DNA of 64,000 nt, from positions 62,001 through 126,000 of the forward strand of contig NZ_QFWH01000007.1 of the NCBI RefSeq assembly GCF_003149375.1. Direction: 5' to 3'. Shown one piece after another: positions 28,744 through 37,420 of the stretch. The stretch comes from Vampirovibrio chlorellavorus (GTDB lineage: Bacteria; Cyanobacteriota; Vampirovibrionia; Vampirovibrionales; Vampirovibrionaceae). Each line of letters opens with the position of its first letter. The stretch's first letter is position 1. The position numbers and the translations under genes are program-made. The notes under the pieces were generated by a model. The model saw nothing but the letters and a program-made list of their open reading frames with translations. It had not been told where the DNA came from and made no database searches.

Positions 28744-30690
28744 ATGATTCGCTTCAATATGCCCAAACTCAGAATTTATCAGCAAATTCTGATTTGCTTT
28801 GGCTTGATCGTTAGCGTCCCTCTGCTGGGGGCCACGCTGCTGATCAACAACATCAATCAAAAAGCGCTGCGCAAGGAAATGGGCCGCTTTACGGAACATA
28901 CCGCCCGGGCCTTGTATCAGGATTTTGACACGGAAATGAGCTGGCAAAAGCAACAAACGGTCATGCTGGCCCGTCTGGTGTCGCAGGCTCTGTCCGTGGA
29001 CCAGCCTTTTACCCGTTCGGCCCAGCAAGTGATGGATCTGGACGCCAATATTTATGCCGTGGGTCTGTATAACGCACAGGGGCAGCAACAACAGGCCGCC
29101 TACCGGGACTTTCAGTCCATCAGCCCGGAATTGCGCTTGCCGTCACAACTGAACCCGGGCAGTGGGCAGGCCCTGCTCCCCTCCGCCCAGGGCCCCACAC
29201 CCCTACACTTCCAGCCGTTTGAGGTGATCTACTTTGAAACCGGCAACCCGCAGGACAGCCCCTATTTCCTGCGGGCGGTCATGCCACTGCCCAAACCAGG
29301 GGGCTACTATGTGCATCAAAAAAACTTTCCCTATCTGGAAAAGCTGGTTCGCTCCAACAACTCCCTGTATGGTGCCTTTTACATCATTGATAGCAACGGG
29401 GTGATCATCGCCGGGCCCACCGGGGCCGATCATCAGGAGCGCATTCAGGGCAAGGATTATGAGCAGTTTGCCAAAATCAGTCCGGGGGTCACCCACGAAT
29501 TCTCCTCCCAGCCGCAGGCCGTCCGGCAAAAGGACGGAGAGGAGGGCGATGAAGCCCCGCAGAAACTGGCCAAGGTCATCGTCAAGATGCCTGAAATCAA
29601 CTGGGGGGTGATTATCGAATCGCCCTATAACGTAAAACTGAAGTACATCAACCGGGCTTCCACCCAAACCCTGTTGCTGGCGCTGGCCTGTCTGGCGGTG
29701 ATGTTGCTGCTGGTACTGCCTTACATTCTGGGCATCAGCCGCAATTTCCGGCAACTAATCAAAGGGGTGAAGGCCATGGGCGATGGCAATTACTTCCGCC
29801 GGATTCGCCTGCTAAGCAACTTTTTTACCCCCTACGAGATTGTGTACCTGACCCTGGAATTTAACCGCATGGCTCGTAAAACGGCCGATTCCTGGCAGAC
29901 CATTCAGGAGGCCAACCAGAAGCTGGCCCAGATGGACGAGTTCAAGTCCACCTTGATTGACACGGTCAGCCACGAGTTCCGAACGCCCCTGACCATCATC
30001 AAGGGCAATGTGTCCCGGCTGAGTCGTTATGACGCCACGCTGGACGTTGAAACCCGTCAGAAGCATATCAAGGCCATTCGCCAGCAAGCGGATCGCCTCA
30101 GTCGGCTGGTGGAAGATCTACTGGTCATCCCCGATCTGGAAACCGCCAACTTGCGGGTTTACCCCGATCGGGTGGATTTGGCCCTGCTGCTGGATAACTG
30201 TGTGCAGTTCATTCAGGCCAAGGAGCAACGGGAAATTGTCGTCCAGTTCGCCGAGGAGGCACAGGCTCCTTCGGTGCTGGCGGACCCCGATCGGCTGGAG
30301 CAAATCCTGCTGAACCTGATGGATAACGCCGTCAAATACTCGCTGCCGGAAACCCCGATTCGGGTATCGGTGGAAGCGGAACCGGGCGAGACCGGCGCGC
30401 CCCCTGCCGCACCCAGTTTGCGAATTCGGGTGGTGAACCAGTGCGATCCGGTGCCCATGGAGAATCTGGACGAGTTAAACAGCCTGTTTGAAAAGTTCAA
30501 GCGGCTGGATGACAGTCTGGTACGCACGACCCGGGGCAGCGGGCTGGGCCTGTTCATTACCCGGGGACTGGTGGAGGCCATGGCTGGCAGTATCGCACTG
30601 ACCTATCAGGAAGGGGCTTTTGAAGTGTCCTTTACCATTCCGCTCTATCAAGACAATCTGGATTGGGCCACTATGGAGCAACCCGCCTGA
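28744..30690 (+). CDS. Membrane sensor histidine kinase
   Basis: 648 residues. Two membrane spans (about 13-35 and 305-328) enclose a large extracytoplasmic sensor region of about 270 residues, probably a double-Cache fold (FYIIDSNGVIIAGP). A HAMP-like linker leads to HisKA with the phospho-acceptor H410 (DTVSHEFRTPLT) and an HATPase domain with N-box NLMDNAVKYS and G-box GSGLGLFITRG. The partner is the OmpR regulator just upstream. The signal sensed is unknown. Confidence 0.92.
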   Translation: MIRFNMPKLRIYQQILICFGLIVSVPLLGATLLINNINQKALRKEMGRFTEHTARALYQDFDTEMSWQKQQTVMLARLVSQALSVDQPFTRSAQQVMDLDANIYAVGLYNAQGQQQQAAYRDFQSISPELRLPSQLNPGSGQALLPSAQGPTPLHFQPFEVIYFETGNPQDSPYFLRAVMPLPKPGGYYVHQKNFPYLEKLVRSNNSLYGAFYIIDSNGVIIAGPTGADHQERIQGKDYEQFAKISPGVTHEFSSQPQAVRQKDGEEGDEAPQKLAKVIVKMPEINWGVIIESPYNVKLKYINRASTQTLLLALACLAVMLLLVLPYILGISRNFRQLIKGVKAMGDGNYFRRIRLLSNFFTPYEIVYLTLEFNRMARKTADSWQTIQEANQKLAQMDEFKSTLIDTVSHEFRTPLTIIKGNVSRLSRYDATLDVETRQKHIKAIRQQADRLSRLVEDLLVIPDLETANLRVYPDRVDLALLLDNCVQFIQAKEQREIVVQFAEEAQAPSVLADPDRLEQILLNLMDNAVKYSLPETPIRVSVEAEPGETGAPPAAPSLRIRVVNQCDPVPMENLDELNSLFEKFKRLDDSLVRTTRGSGLGLFITRGLVEAMAGSIALTYQEGAFEVSFTIPLYQDNLDWATMEQPA

Positions 30691-30920
30691 AATGAGACCA
30701 TCCAGAGTGGTCAACAAAACGGTCAGTTGCGGTTTAATCACTACAGCCAACCAGCACCGCTCGCTCAAAGTGATTACTATCCCGGAAGGTCGTTGCTGGC
30801 CCAAATCCCTTGTGTTATACCCTTTTAAGTCAGGATGTCCATTTGACCCCGGCAACCGGTTAAGCCCGACGGCTTAAACCAGGGAACTTGCCAAATGGAC
30901 TTGCAAAATGGACCTGCAAC

Positions 30921-32048
30921 ATGACTGTTCTGCCCATCCCGCCCAAGAACGATGCCCTGGAGCCACGCGTTGGAACTGCCCCGGCCCGGCCCGGGATTTT
31001 CAGACACAGTCAGCCGCAGCCATTGAAAAAGACGATGGGTTCCGCGCCGCCCCATGCATCCGGGCATGGAAATGAGGATCGCTCCATCTGGCGGGACACC
31101 AGCCTGCGCTATCTGGGTTACGCCGATGAGGTGGGCGAATTTATGGGCCCTTACCTGGGCGGTCTGGGCAAGATGCTGGGCTATGGGGTTTCATCGCTCT
31201 ATGTGTTGGCCGACATGGGCACCACGCTGCCCAAGAAATACCATGACGCCTCACCCGAGTTGAGTCGATGGCAAAAGACGAAAAAAACAGGGGCCGAGGC
31301 GCTGGATTTGGGGGTATTTCACACGGTGGCCACCTTGCTGGTGCCCCCCATGTTGATTGGGAAAGGCGCGCACTGGGTGGACCAATACATGACCGCCGAC
31401 AAGACCTGGTACGGTCGAAAAGTGCAGCAAAGCCCCTTTTTGAAAGAGTTTGCCAGAAAGCGCCTGCCCTGGGCCAATCAACAGCTGCAACCCTTTTTGT
31501 CCAAACGGGGGCAAGGCATTGCCCGACTAATGGGCCCGGTTGAGCGATGGGTGTTGAAGAAAAATCCGGATAAACTGAAGCGCATCCCCATTTTTGGGCA
31601 GTTGCTGGCGGAGTTGCCCCAGGATCTGGACGCCATGCGGGGCTTGAAAGATTTTCAGTTTGATGAGCAGAAAATGATTCGGCTGCTGGCCCAAAAGCCC
31701 ATTCCCGTGGGCATTGGCATCGGGCTGGTACCGTTGATCGCCCACCCTTTTGACAAGCTGATGCTGAAAATTCAGGACTGGACCATTCGCCCGCTGTTGG
31801 GCAAAAACAAGCTGGAGCGAGACGCGCAGGGACGATTGAAATCCGTCAAAAATGAGGGTTTCTGGGGGCATCGCCCCTCCAAGAAGCCTGTGAGTCAGCC
31901 CACCAGCCACCCCCTGCAGACATGTGCCCACTTCCCCTCCTCCCTGAAAAATCGCCCGTCGCTCTACCTGCCCCAACAAACCCGGTTCGGGGTTTACCCC
32001 CCGCCCGCTGGACGTTGGGGGTATCCCGCACGCCCCAGCGCTTTTTAG
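30921..32048 (+). CDS. MTFP1/MTP18-like membrane protein
   Basis: 375 residues from ATG 30921. Residues 57-115 read RDTSLRYLGYADEVGE, then YGVSSLYVLADM, then SPELSR and AEALDLGVFHTVATLLVPP. Human MTFP1, as I remember it, has RDTWVRYLGYANEVGE, YGVASSYVLADA, SPEAGR and AVVDTFVWQALASVAIP in the same order. A later segment, GLVPLIAHPFDKL (about 268-280), matches GLLTIPIIIHPIDRS. MTFP1 is an inner-mitochondrial-membrane protein linked to fission. Between the halves there is an extra ~120-residue segment, and a ~60-residue low-complexity tail. No ribosome-binding site is obvious, so the start is uncertain. The bacterial role is unknown. Confidence 0.68.
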   Translation: MTVLPIPPKNDALEPRVGTAPARPGIFRHSQPQPLKKTMGSAPPHASGHGNEDRSIWRDTSLRYLGYADEVGEFMGPYLGGLGKMLGYGVSSLYVLADMGTTLPKKYHDASPELSRWQKTKKTGAEALDLGVFHTVATLLVPPMLIGKGAHWVDQYMTADKTWYGRKVQQSPFLKEFARKRLPWANQQLQPFLSKRGQGIARLMGPVERWVLKKNPDKLKRIPIFGQLLAELPQDLDAMRGLKDFQFDEQKMIRLLAQKPIPVGIGIGLVPLIAHPFDKLMLKIQDWTIRPLLGKNKLERDAQGRLKSVKNEGFWGHRPSKKPVSQPTSHPLQTCAHFPSSLKNRPSLYLPQQTRFGVYPPPAGRWGYPARPSAF

Positions 32049-32493
32049 TTCCAGCGTCGCCAGCAGGCCTGACCCGGGGCTATGGCTTTCTGACAGCGCT
32101 GAAGGGTCGCAAGCGTGCTAAATGGGTCTCAATCGTGCTAAGTGGGATTTAGCTAAGCTGAAAATCTCCACTTTCAAGAAAGAGGCATGACCGCTTGCTT
32201 CAGTTCGGGGCTATAATCTCCGTGATTGCACGCTTAAAAACTGACTGGTGCAAGGAGGCTGTTTTTAAGTTTTTCAGGCATTTTTTGAGTAATCCAGTTT
32301 TTTTGACGTTTTAATTAAGTCGTTCGACACTAAAAAATAAGTTATGCTTATTGTTTAGTTATGCTAGTTTGTACTTAACATTTAAAAATGACACAACAAA
32401 ACTTAAAACATACAGCACAAAAACCAGTTACTCTTGTAGTAGTTGAGTGCAAGCAGTAACACCCCCGATCAGGTTCAAGAGATGCGCATTGTC
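32049..32493. other. Intergenic region with a short direct repeat
   Basis: 445 bp between convergent genes. CGTGCTAAATGGG (32114-32126) and CGTGCTAAGTGGG (32134-32146) form a 20-bp-period repeat. The part from 32280 on is AT-rich. No gene or strong terminator seen. Confidence 0.45.
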
Positions 32494-33201
32494 TTAGCGG
32501 TCAGAATGACCATATCCCGGTTTCAGTTTCAAGGCCGAAGCGCCACTGGGCCGACTGGATTGCTGCTGCTCCTGCAGGCGAGTGGCCAGAATCTGATCCC
32601 GACTGTGTGATAGCCCTTTATCACGGTAGGGAATACCTGCCCGGCTTTGCAAATACAGTTGCTCCCAAGGCTCAGGGCTGATGGCGTGGACCAAAAATGG
32701 CTGCGCATCCAGATTGGCGCAGAGGGCCAGGGTGGCCCCGGCCTTTTGACCCAATCCTCTGGTTTTTAGTACCTGAAAACCGGCTTCCTGCAGACCGCCT
32801 TGCACGGCAGCCGCAGTGCTGTAGGTCAGTACCAATCCCTGCCGGTGCCGCAACAGGGTCTGATAGTGCCGGAACAGATCCACCGTCCATAGTTCGGGCA
32901 TTTTTTGCGGGGAAAACGGATCGTGAAACACTGCATCAAAATCACCCTGAATTTCCGGGAGGCATTTCCGAAGATCTTGCACCCGAAATTCGAATTGAAT
33001 GGCGCAATTATCTACTACAGGCAGAGCAATACTGGTAGAGCCCCCCTTCGTGTCGAGCTGGTTCATCAACGTCCGATAATATATATCATGCTCGAATTTG
33101 TGCATATAAAAACAGGAGCCAGACTCCTGGCAACTGCCTGCAATTTTCGAGCATTGATCCCATACTAGCCGGACAGATTCATAATATTCGGCAATAAGCA
33201 T
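32494..33201 (-). pseudogene. MnmC-like tRNA methyltransferase, C-terminal part fused to prophage start
   Basis: Host codons occupy 33086-32494 and carry the catalytic-domain signature DAVFHDPFSPQKMPELWT and the KAGATLALC end typical of MnmC-like SAM methyltransferases. The N-terminal part of the enzyme is at 43247-43640, 10 kb away. The first 38 codons (33201-33087) come from the prophage, with an ATG behind GGAAG, and fuse in frame to the host part. The fusion lacks the SAM-binding motif, so it should be inactive. Joining the two host parts gives 987 bp, exactly 329 codons including stop. Confidence 0.85.
33051..33095. repeat. Prophage attachment site, left copy
   Basis: Imperfect direct repeat of 43211-43255. 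The perfect core is 28 bp (33059-33086), starting TGGTTCATCAACGTCC and ending ATAATATATAT. Over the last 28 positions of the site (33069-33096) it resembles a dif site with a weakened right arm (TCATGCTCG). Confidence 0.9.
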
Positions 33202-33305
33202 AAGATTTCTTCCGCAAAATTAACAATTTCGGGAAGCATGTTTAACTCATCTCTCTAAACCTCCGTATTCAAATACCAAATTGAAAATATAAATTTACGG
33301 TATCT

Positions 33306-33334
33306 TTGCCGAAAAACTACGGCAATCTGATACT
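33306..33334 (+). promoter_or_regulatory. Prophage late-operon promoter with inverted repeat
   Basis: TTGCCG (33306-33311), a 17-bp spacer and GATACT (33329-33334), 40 bp before the first structural gene. The -35 is one arm of an inverted repeat, TTGCCG-N8-CGGCAA (33306-33325), a possible operator. Confidence 0.45.
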
Positions 33335-33373
33335 ATAAAACTCTAGGCATATTGTAGGTGACAAAGTGTAGTT

Positions 33374-34171
33374 ATGGCAAACGAAAAGATCGCGGCTGAT
33401 GAAGCCGTCCAAGCGGTTGTGGAAAGTGTGCCTCCAGAGGTTCAGAATACCCCTGAAATTCAGGAAATGACCCCGGAAGCATTGGGGGTTTTATTTTCAT
33501 CAAAAAAACCGGCCACACAGGACTATATATCTGCGCAAAAAGAGCCTGAGCCAAAACAGCCCGCCTATGCGGTCGATGAAAAATACTCCCATTTACAAGA
33601 CAGATATCGCAGAAAATTCAATCCGGAATTGCACGAAACTACGGCATCTGGTGAGCCTGTGACAACGCGCAACGGAAATTTGAAATGTCGTCCTGGACGG
33701 CCTCGACTCAGTGCCGTACAGTTAAAAAGCCCTCAGGAAGTTGTGGACGAAAAACAGGCAGTGGTAGCCGCACAGAGTGAAGCACAGATTAAAATGTGTT
33801 CTACCATTCTGGTTTCTTGCTTCCTGACTATTGGCGTTTCCACTTTTGGGGATGAATGGCGGCCCAGGGCAGAGAAAGAAGCGGGTCACAATGAAGTGCA
33901 AATGCTCCAGGAAGCGACCGAGGAATATTTCAGGGCGACGGGGACAGTAAATTTACCCCCTTGGGCTGGCCTGATGTGCGCCTATGGTTTGTACGCGCTT
34001 CCCCGGTTTCAGCAGCCTAAAACCCTGTCTAAGCTTGAAAAATTAAAGATGTGGATTAGCTATCAATGGCAAAACTTCCGAAACAAAAGAGCGGGAAAAC
34101 CGCCGATTCCAACCCCGACGGCTCAAGCCCCGAAAAGCAGACAGGAAGCGGAAGCCAGTACAGCGGCCTAA
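33374..34171 (+). CDS. Prophage membrane protein upstream of packaging ATPase
   Basis: 265 residues. An acidic, disordered N-terminus (1-60), a basic KCRPGRPR motif near 96-103, and two hydrophobic segments (about 142-158, STILVSCFLTIGVS; about 196-212, PPWAGLMCAYGLYAL) ending in a Lys/Arg-rich tail. In other double-jelly-roll phages a protein of this type, with an RGRPRK-like motif, often precedes the ATPase, which fits a virion or packaging role. This is inference from layout. It overlaps the ATPase frame by 106 bp if the latter starts at 34066. Confidence 0.7.
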   Translation: MANEKIAADEAVQAVVESVPPEVQNTPEIQEMTPEALGVLFSSKKPATQDYISAQKEPEPKQPAYAVDEKYSHLQDRYRRKFNPELHETTASGEPVTTRNGNLKCRPGRPRLSAVQLKSPQEVVDEKQAVVAAQSEAQIKMCSTILVSCFLTIGVSTFGDEWRPRAEKEAGHNEVQMLQEATEEYFRATGTVNLPPWAGLMCAYGLYALPRFQQPKTLSKLEKLKMWISYQWQNFRNKRAGKPPIPTPTAQAPKSRQEAEASTAA

Positions 34172-34686
34172 CGTTGATTGGTCATTCTTTGGTGTTGGGT
34201 AAAACATTATCCGGCAAAACGTCGCTTGTGAAGCGGATGACCATTGCCGCCAGCACGGAGGATGATACCCCGGTTTTTGTGCTGACCCCGCACGTGCAGG
34301 ATGCAGGCTGGAAGCACTGCGACCACGTTACCAAGGATGATGCCGAATTTTTAAAACTGGCTTTCAATTCTACCGATGCCCAACTGGTCATCGATGAGGC
34401 GGGCCGGTACTGTAAAAAATCCGATGAAGGCATGTGGCGTATAGCTTCGGAAAGCAGGCACCACGGGCACCAAGCGTTTTTCATTGCCCAGCGGCAACAG
34501 ATGATCGACAAAACGATTCGGGAACAATGTACGAATCTGTTTCTTTTCCAGCAAGGCCCGGATGATGCGCAAATTTTGTACGGCCAATTTGTTGACCGGC
34601 TGATTTTAGAGGCTCCTAGCTTGCCCCCGGGGGTGTGCATTGTGAAAATTGGTGATTCCCCAGCTTTTAAAATGAAAGTGTTTTAA
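34066..34686 (+). CDS. Genome-packaging ATPase, FtsK/HerA superfamily
   Basis: 206 residues. Walker A is GKTLSGKTS (45-53), Walker B is QLVIDEAGR (106-114, with D110 and E111), followed by SESRHHGHQAFFIAQRQQM and a conserved Arg-containing helix (TIREQCTNLFLFQQ). This is the A32/P9-like arrangement used by membrane-containing icosahedral viruses to pump DNA into the capsid, distinct from terminases and from Zot-type ATPases. The start is uncertain: ATG 34066 has no ribosome-binding site and overlaps the previous gene; TTG 34174 is an alternative that keeps all motifs. Confidence 0.85.
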   Translation: MAKLPKQKSGKTADSNPDGSSPEKQTGSGSQYSGLTLIGHSLVLGKTLSGKTSLVKRMTIAASTEDDTPVFVLTPHVQDAGWKHCDHVTKDDAEFLKLAFNSTDAQLVIDEAGRYCKKSDEGMWRIASESRHHGHQAFFIAQRQQMIDKTIREQCTNLFLFQQGPDDAQILYGQFVDRLILEAPSLPPGVCIVKIGDSPAFKMKVF

Positions 34687-34767
34687 TTTTAAAAAAATAT
34701 GATAAGCTGAACCCTAACGAGTGTAGTAGTAGATTTTTTCTTGTTCGTACCAAAAAAGGGGAATGAT

Positions 34768-34848
34768 ATGCTGAAAACCATTATGGTTGGTGCTTTGGGC
34801 ACCGTAGCCGGTTTGTACCTGGCTAAAGCGCTTCGCATTACCGCTTAA
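34768..34848 (+). CDS. Prophage mini membrane protein, 26 residues
   Basis: MLKTIMVGALGTVAGLYLAK and a short tail, behind a clear AGGGGA ribosome-binding site. One hydrophobic helix fills the protein. Membrane-containing phages encode several such small virion membrane proteins; I infer that role. Confidence 0.65.
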   Translation: MLKTIMVGALGTVAGLYLAKALRITA

Positions 34849-34865
34849 TTTTAGGGGGATAAACC

Positions 34866-35006
34866 TTGAAAACAGCGGCAATTGTGTTTGCGACAATTCT
34901 GGGCACTGGGGCATTTTTGCACGCGGCGGGAACTGGCCGCTTCGGCTCTCAACTGCAACAGATGGCCAACTATGTAACTGTGGGCTATGGCGTGGGGACG
35001 CTTTAG
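34866..35006 (+). CDS. Prophage small membrane protein, 46 residues
   Basis: Starts with TTG 34866, eight bases after AGGGGG. A hydrophobic N-terminal segment (about 3-20, TAAIVFATILGTGAFLHA) is followed by a polar Gly/Gln/Tyr-rich end. Placed between the ATPase and capsid genes in the rightward operon, so a virion membrane protein is likely. Confidence 0.62.
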   Translation: MKTAAIVFATILGTGAFLHAAGTGRFGSQLQQMANYVTVGYGVGTL

Positions 35007-35042
35007 ACCTTTTTTGTTTTGAGATAGAGGAGAAAAAGCCTT

Positions 35043-35963
35043 ATGGCTGCGAACCCGGCACAAGGAATTTACAGGGCGCAAGGTGAAGCCGCGATCCCGC
35101 TTCAATATGAGTCGTTTTTAGGGAACGCCTCAGGCCTCGCTAGTAACGGAACCGGTCTTTTTGCCATCCCGACGGCTGGCACCTATTACGGTTTTCGATT
35201 TCGTTTTTTGACAGCCGGTGGCGTGGAAGTCACCCAGGCCCAAGCGGAAGCGGAAGTTACCGATATCCGAATTCGGGTTAATGGCGACCTAGTGATAGAT
35301 GCCAAAACCTCGGAATTGAACATGCTGCAAGGCTTTTACGGGGATTCAAAAGGCGCGGCCATCGTGCCAGGTATCACCGTGATCGACCTGGTGCGTTCCA
35401 ATGCTCTCACCCTGCCAGGTGAAAAGACCCAATATGCTTGGGGCACCAAGGGCGTTGACTCCATTCAGTGCCAATTTGTCTGCGGCACTCTGACCAACGT
35501 AGCCAGCATTGAGGTTTACGCGGTACAAACAGACGAAGATCGCCCGATGGCTACCCATTTGCGCATTCTGCCCACCACGGCAAACTTCGCAAGCACCGGC
35601 GATTATACCCTGTCTGACTTACCCAGAGATCCCGGCACTGCCTACTTGGCGGCGCATATCGGTTTAGGGGCTGGCACCCTGAAGAACACCACCCTGACCA
35701 TCGACAACGTGCTGATCTACAACCAAATCCCGCCCAAAGTAGAGCAACAGCGTTTAGAATGGCACGGACGGAACCCGCAAACTGGCTATTTCCACCTTGA
35801 TTTTGCCCTTCAAAACGAGATTTTGGGCTATCTACCGATGGTTCGGAACAATGGGCGCAAGGTGCAAGACATCCGACTTAAAACCAACTGGACGGTTGCC
35901 CCAGGCAATCACCGGGTTGTCACTGAGCGGATTTTCGGCTTACCGGCCATCGTAGCCGCTTAG
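35043..35963 (+). CDS. Major capsid protein, P2-like double jelly roll
   Basis: 306 residues with the strongest ribosome-binding site of the operon (AGAGGAGAAAAAG). The P2_N-type coat pattern can be followed: YYGFRFRFLTAGGVEVTQAQ (about 57-76), IRIRVNGDLVIDAKTSELN, AWGTKGVDSIQCQFVCGTL, a THLRILPTTANFASTGDY stretch, and near the end RNPQTGYFHLDFALQNE. The protein is almost wholly beta-strand, and two successive jelly rolls fit the length; PM2 P2 is 269 residues as I recall. It would form the icosahedral shell around an inner membrane. A hairpin follows at once, which may raise its expression relative to later genes. Confidence 0.8.
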   Translation: MAANPAQGIYRAQGEAAIPLQYESFLGNASGLASNGTGLFAIPTAGTYYGFRFRFLTAGGVEVTQAQAEAEVTDIRIRVNGDLVIDAKTSELNMLQGFYGDSKGAAIVPGITVIDLVRSNALTLPGEKTQYAWGTKGVDSIQCQFVCGTLTNVASIEVYAVQTDEDRPMATHLRILPTTANFASTGDYTLSDLPRDPGTAYLAAHIGLGAGTLKNTTLTIDNVLIYNQIPPKVEQQRLEWHGRNPQTGYFHLDFALQNEILGYLPMVRNNGRKVQDIRLKTNWTVAPGNHRVVTERIFGLPAIVAA

Positions 35964-35993
35964 AATACCCTTTCGCTTGCTTGATTGATGATG

Positions 35994-36030
35994 AAACAGT
36001 GCCCGCCTGCTTTGGGTGGGCACTGTTTGG
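35994..36030 (+). terminator. Attenuator hairpin after the capsid gene
   Basis: AAACAGTGCCCGCC (35994-36007) pairs with GGTGGGCACTGTTT (36015-36028), 14 pairs including one G-U, loop TGCTTTG. The T-run is short, so partial termination is likely. Confidence 0.65.
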
Positions 36031-36044
36031 AAATGAGGGCTATC

Positions 36045-36305
36045 GTGTTTTTGGACACAGTTGAAGACACTCTTGTTAACCTGACTTCCGGCTTTGCTCA
36101 GGGCTGGAATCAGTCTTTGGGCTATCAAAGCATGAACGGGTATCAGTATGATCCCTATTCGGGGCAGTATTACACCATTCCGGCCCAACGTTCCCCGATC
36201 TATCAGCCCATACCATACTACCCACCTGCCTATAACCAGGGTGCGGATTGGCTTCCTCTGTTATTGATTGGCGGCGTTCTACTTTTCGCTTTAATGAAGG
36301 ACTGA
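36045..36305 (+). CDS. Prophage membrane protein, Tyr/Gln-rich with C-terminal anchor
   Basis: 86 residues if started at GTG 36045 (GAGGG five bases upstream); ATG 36033 in the same frame is possible but has a poorer site. The middle is rich in Tyr, Gln and Pro (YDPYSGQYYTIPAQ), and a single hydrophobic helix lies at the C-terminus (WLPLLLIGGVLLFALM). The next three proteins but one share this plan: polar body, C-terminal anchor. Confidence 0.62.
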   Translation: MFLDTVEDTLVNLTSGFAQGWNQSLGYQSMNGYQYDPYSGQYYTIPAQRSPIYQPIPYYPPAYNQGADWLPLLLIGGVLLFALMKD

Positions 36306-36309
36306 TTTT

Positions 36310-36660
36310 ATGATTTTGACTGGATACGCACAGCAAACAGGAGTTGCCCCATACGATCCGCAACTAGATTACGGCTTTCAAAGCATCTTACCCGTGATTC
36401 CACGCGTTAACAGTCCTCAAAGCTTGCCTATGACCTGGCCCCCGCCTGGATTCTTCCAAAGTAACCCCAGAAATCAGCCACAATTCCAGCCTGCTTTTCC
36501 GGCCATTTCGCCTAGGGGCCTGAAAGATGATGCGCAACTGGATCAGGAACGCTTTGAAATTCAAAACGCCCAAAATCCAGCGCCCGGAATGGGCTCTTTA
36601 TTGTGGATTGCTGCCATTGGTGCGGCGGCTTATTACTTTTACAAAAAAGGGAAAAGCTAA
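36310..36660 (+). CDS. Prophage C-terminally anchored protein
   Basis: 116 residues. Pro/Gln/Phe-rich body and one C-terminal membrane helix (LLWIAAIGAAAYYFY) followed by KKGKS. Family not recognised. Its stop overlaps the next start (TAATG at 36660). Confidence 0.65.
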   Translation: MILTGYAQQTGVAPYDPQLDYGFQSILPVIPRVNSPQSLPMTWPPPGFFQSNPRNQPQFQPAFPAISPRGLKDDAQLDQERFEIQNAQNPAPGMGSLLWIAAIGAAAYYFYKKGKS

Positions 36661-37019
36661 TGGGCGTTGATCCAATGACATTGGCGGCTATTGGCTCTAG
36701 CGCCCAGGGGTTAGGGCAAGGGTTAGGTGCAGCGTTCGCTCCAGCCCCTTCCTACAGTGCGGCGCAGTCTGATAGCTATCAGGGTGGCGTATCATTTCAG
36801 CCGTCATACACGTGGGCAAGTGATTTTAATGTGGTGGGTGGGGGCGCAAATGGCGGTTCACTTGGCAAAAGTGCGAGCGGTGGGCTTTCATTGGCTGGCA
36901 ATTCTTCCGGTGCTACGGCTACCGGTGCATCTGGTTCAACCACACTAGGACAGCTTTTACCCATTTTCGTGATTGGAGGTGTAGCGTGGCTATTGCTCCG
37001 CAAGAAGAAAACGGGATAA
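36660..37019 (+). CDS. Prophage Gly/Ser-rich C-terminally anchored protein
   Basis: 119 residues from ATG 36660, coupled to the previous stop. Gly/Ser/Ala-rich body (GGGANGGSLGKSASGG), then a membrane helix (LLPIFVIGGVAWLLL) and RKKKTG. The next gene starts 34 bp before this one ends, in another frame. Confidence 0.65.
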   Translation: MGVDPMTLAAIGSSAQGLGQGLGAAFAPAPSYSAAQSDSYQGGVSFQPSYTWASDFNVVGGGANGGSLGKSASGGLSLAGNSSGATATGASGSTTLGQLLPIFVIGGVAWLLLRKKKTG

Positions 37020-37420
37020 TTCATATCCAGAAATCCAGTTGGAGCGCCAAAAATGCCCAACACTTGGAAGGATACTTAACTTCTTCCGAACTGGATCATC
37101 TTTGGTTTGAAATAAATTCTGGAAATGTTCAATTGTGGAATGTTTACAGGCTTAATAGCGCTGGAAATGAACACGTAGCAACTGTATGTACCCGGATTGA
37201 AGAGATGTACGATCGCACTAAACATTTAGTGGTGATCCACGGCGGCGGACAATTTGTGGAAAGCCTTCCCTCTATTCACGATTATCTATATCAAGAGGCG
37301 AAGAATAAGGATTGTAAGGTATTTCGGGCCATTGTTGCACGAAAAGGCGTGGCTGAAATCTTAAAACGGCAATACGGTTGCCGGGATTGGGAATACCTGG
37401 TTATGAAAGAGGTTTTTTAA
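36986..37420 (+). CDS. Prophage cytoplasmic protein, possibly GNAT-like fold
   Basis: 144 residues starting at GTG 36986, five bases after GGAGGT; the start lies inside the preceding gene. No membrane segment. The order of elements (LDHLWFEI, then KHLVVIHGGGQFVESL, then ILKRQYGCRDWEYLVMKEV) recalls small GNAT-fold proteins seen in many phages, where an Arg-x-x-Trp segment precedes the last strand. This is a weak structural resemblance, not a family match. It is the only soluble-looking mixed alpha/beta protein among the structural genes. Confidence 0.6.
   Translation: MAIAPQEENGIIHIQKSSWSAKNAQHLEGYLTSSELDHLWFEINSGNVQLWNVYRLNSAGNEHVATVCTRIEEMYDRTKHLVVIHGGGQFVESLPSIHDYLYQEAKNKDCKVFRAIVARKGVAEILKRQYGCRDWEYLVMKEVF

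Noticed and set aside
30888-30920. Upstream TTG start for the MTFP1-like gene
   Set aside because: No ribosome-binding site and it adds only 11 residues in a sequence that also forms a GGTTAAGCC/GGCTTAAACC hairpin; ATG 30921 is preferred, with low certainty.
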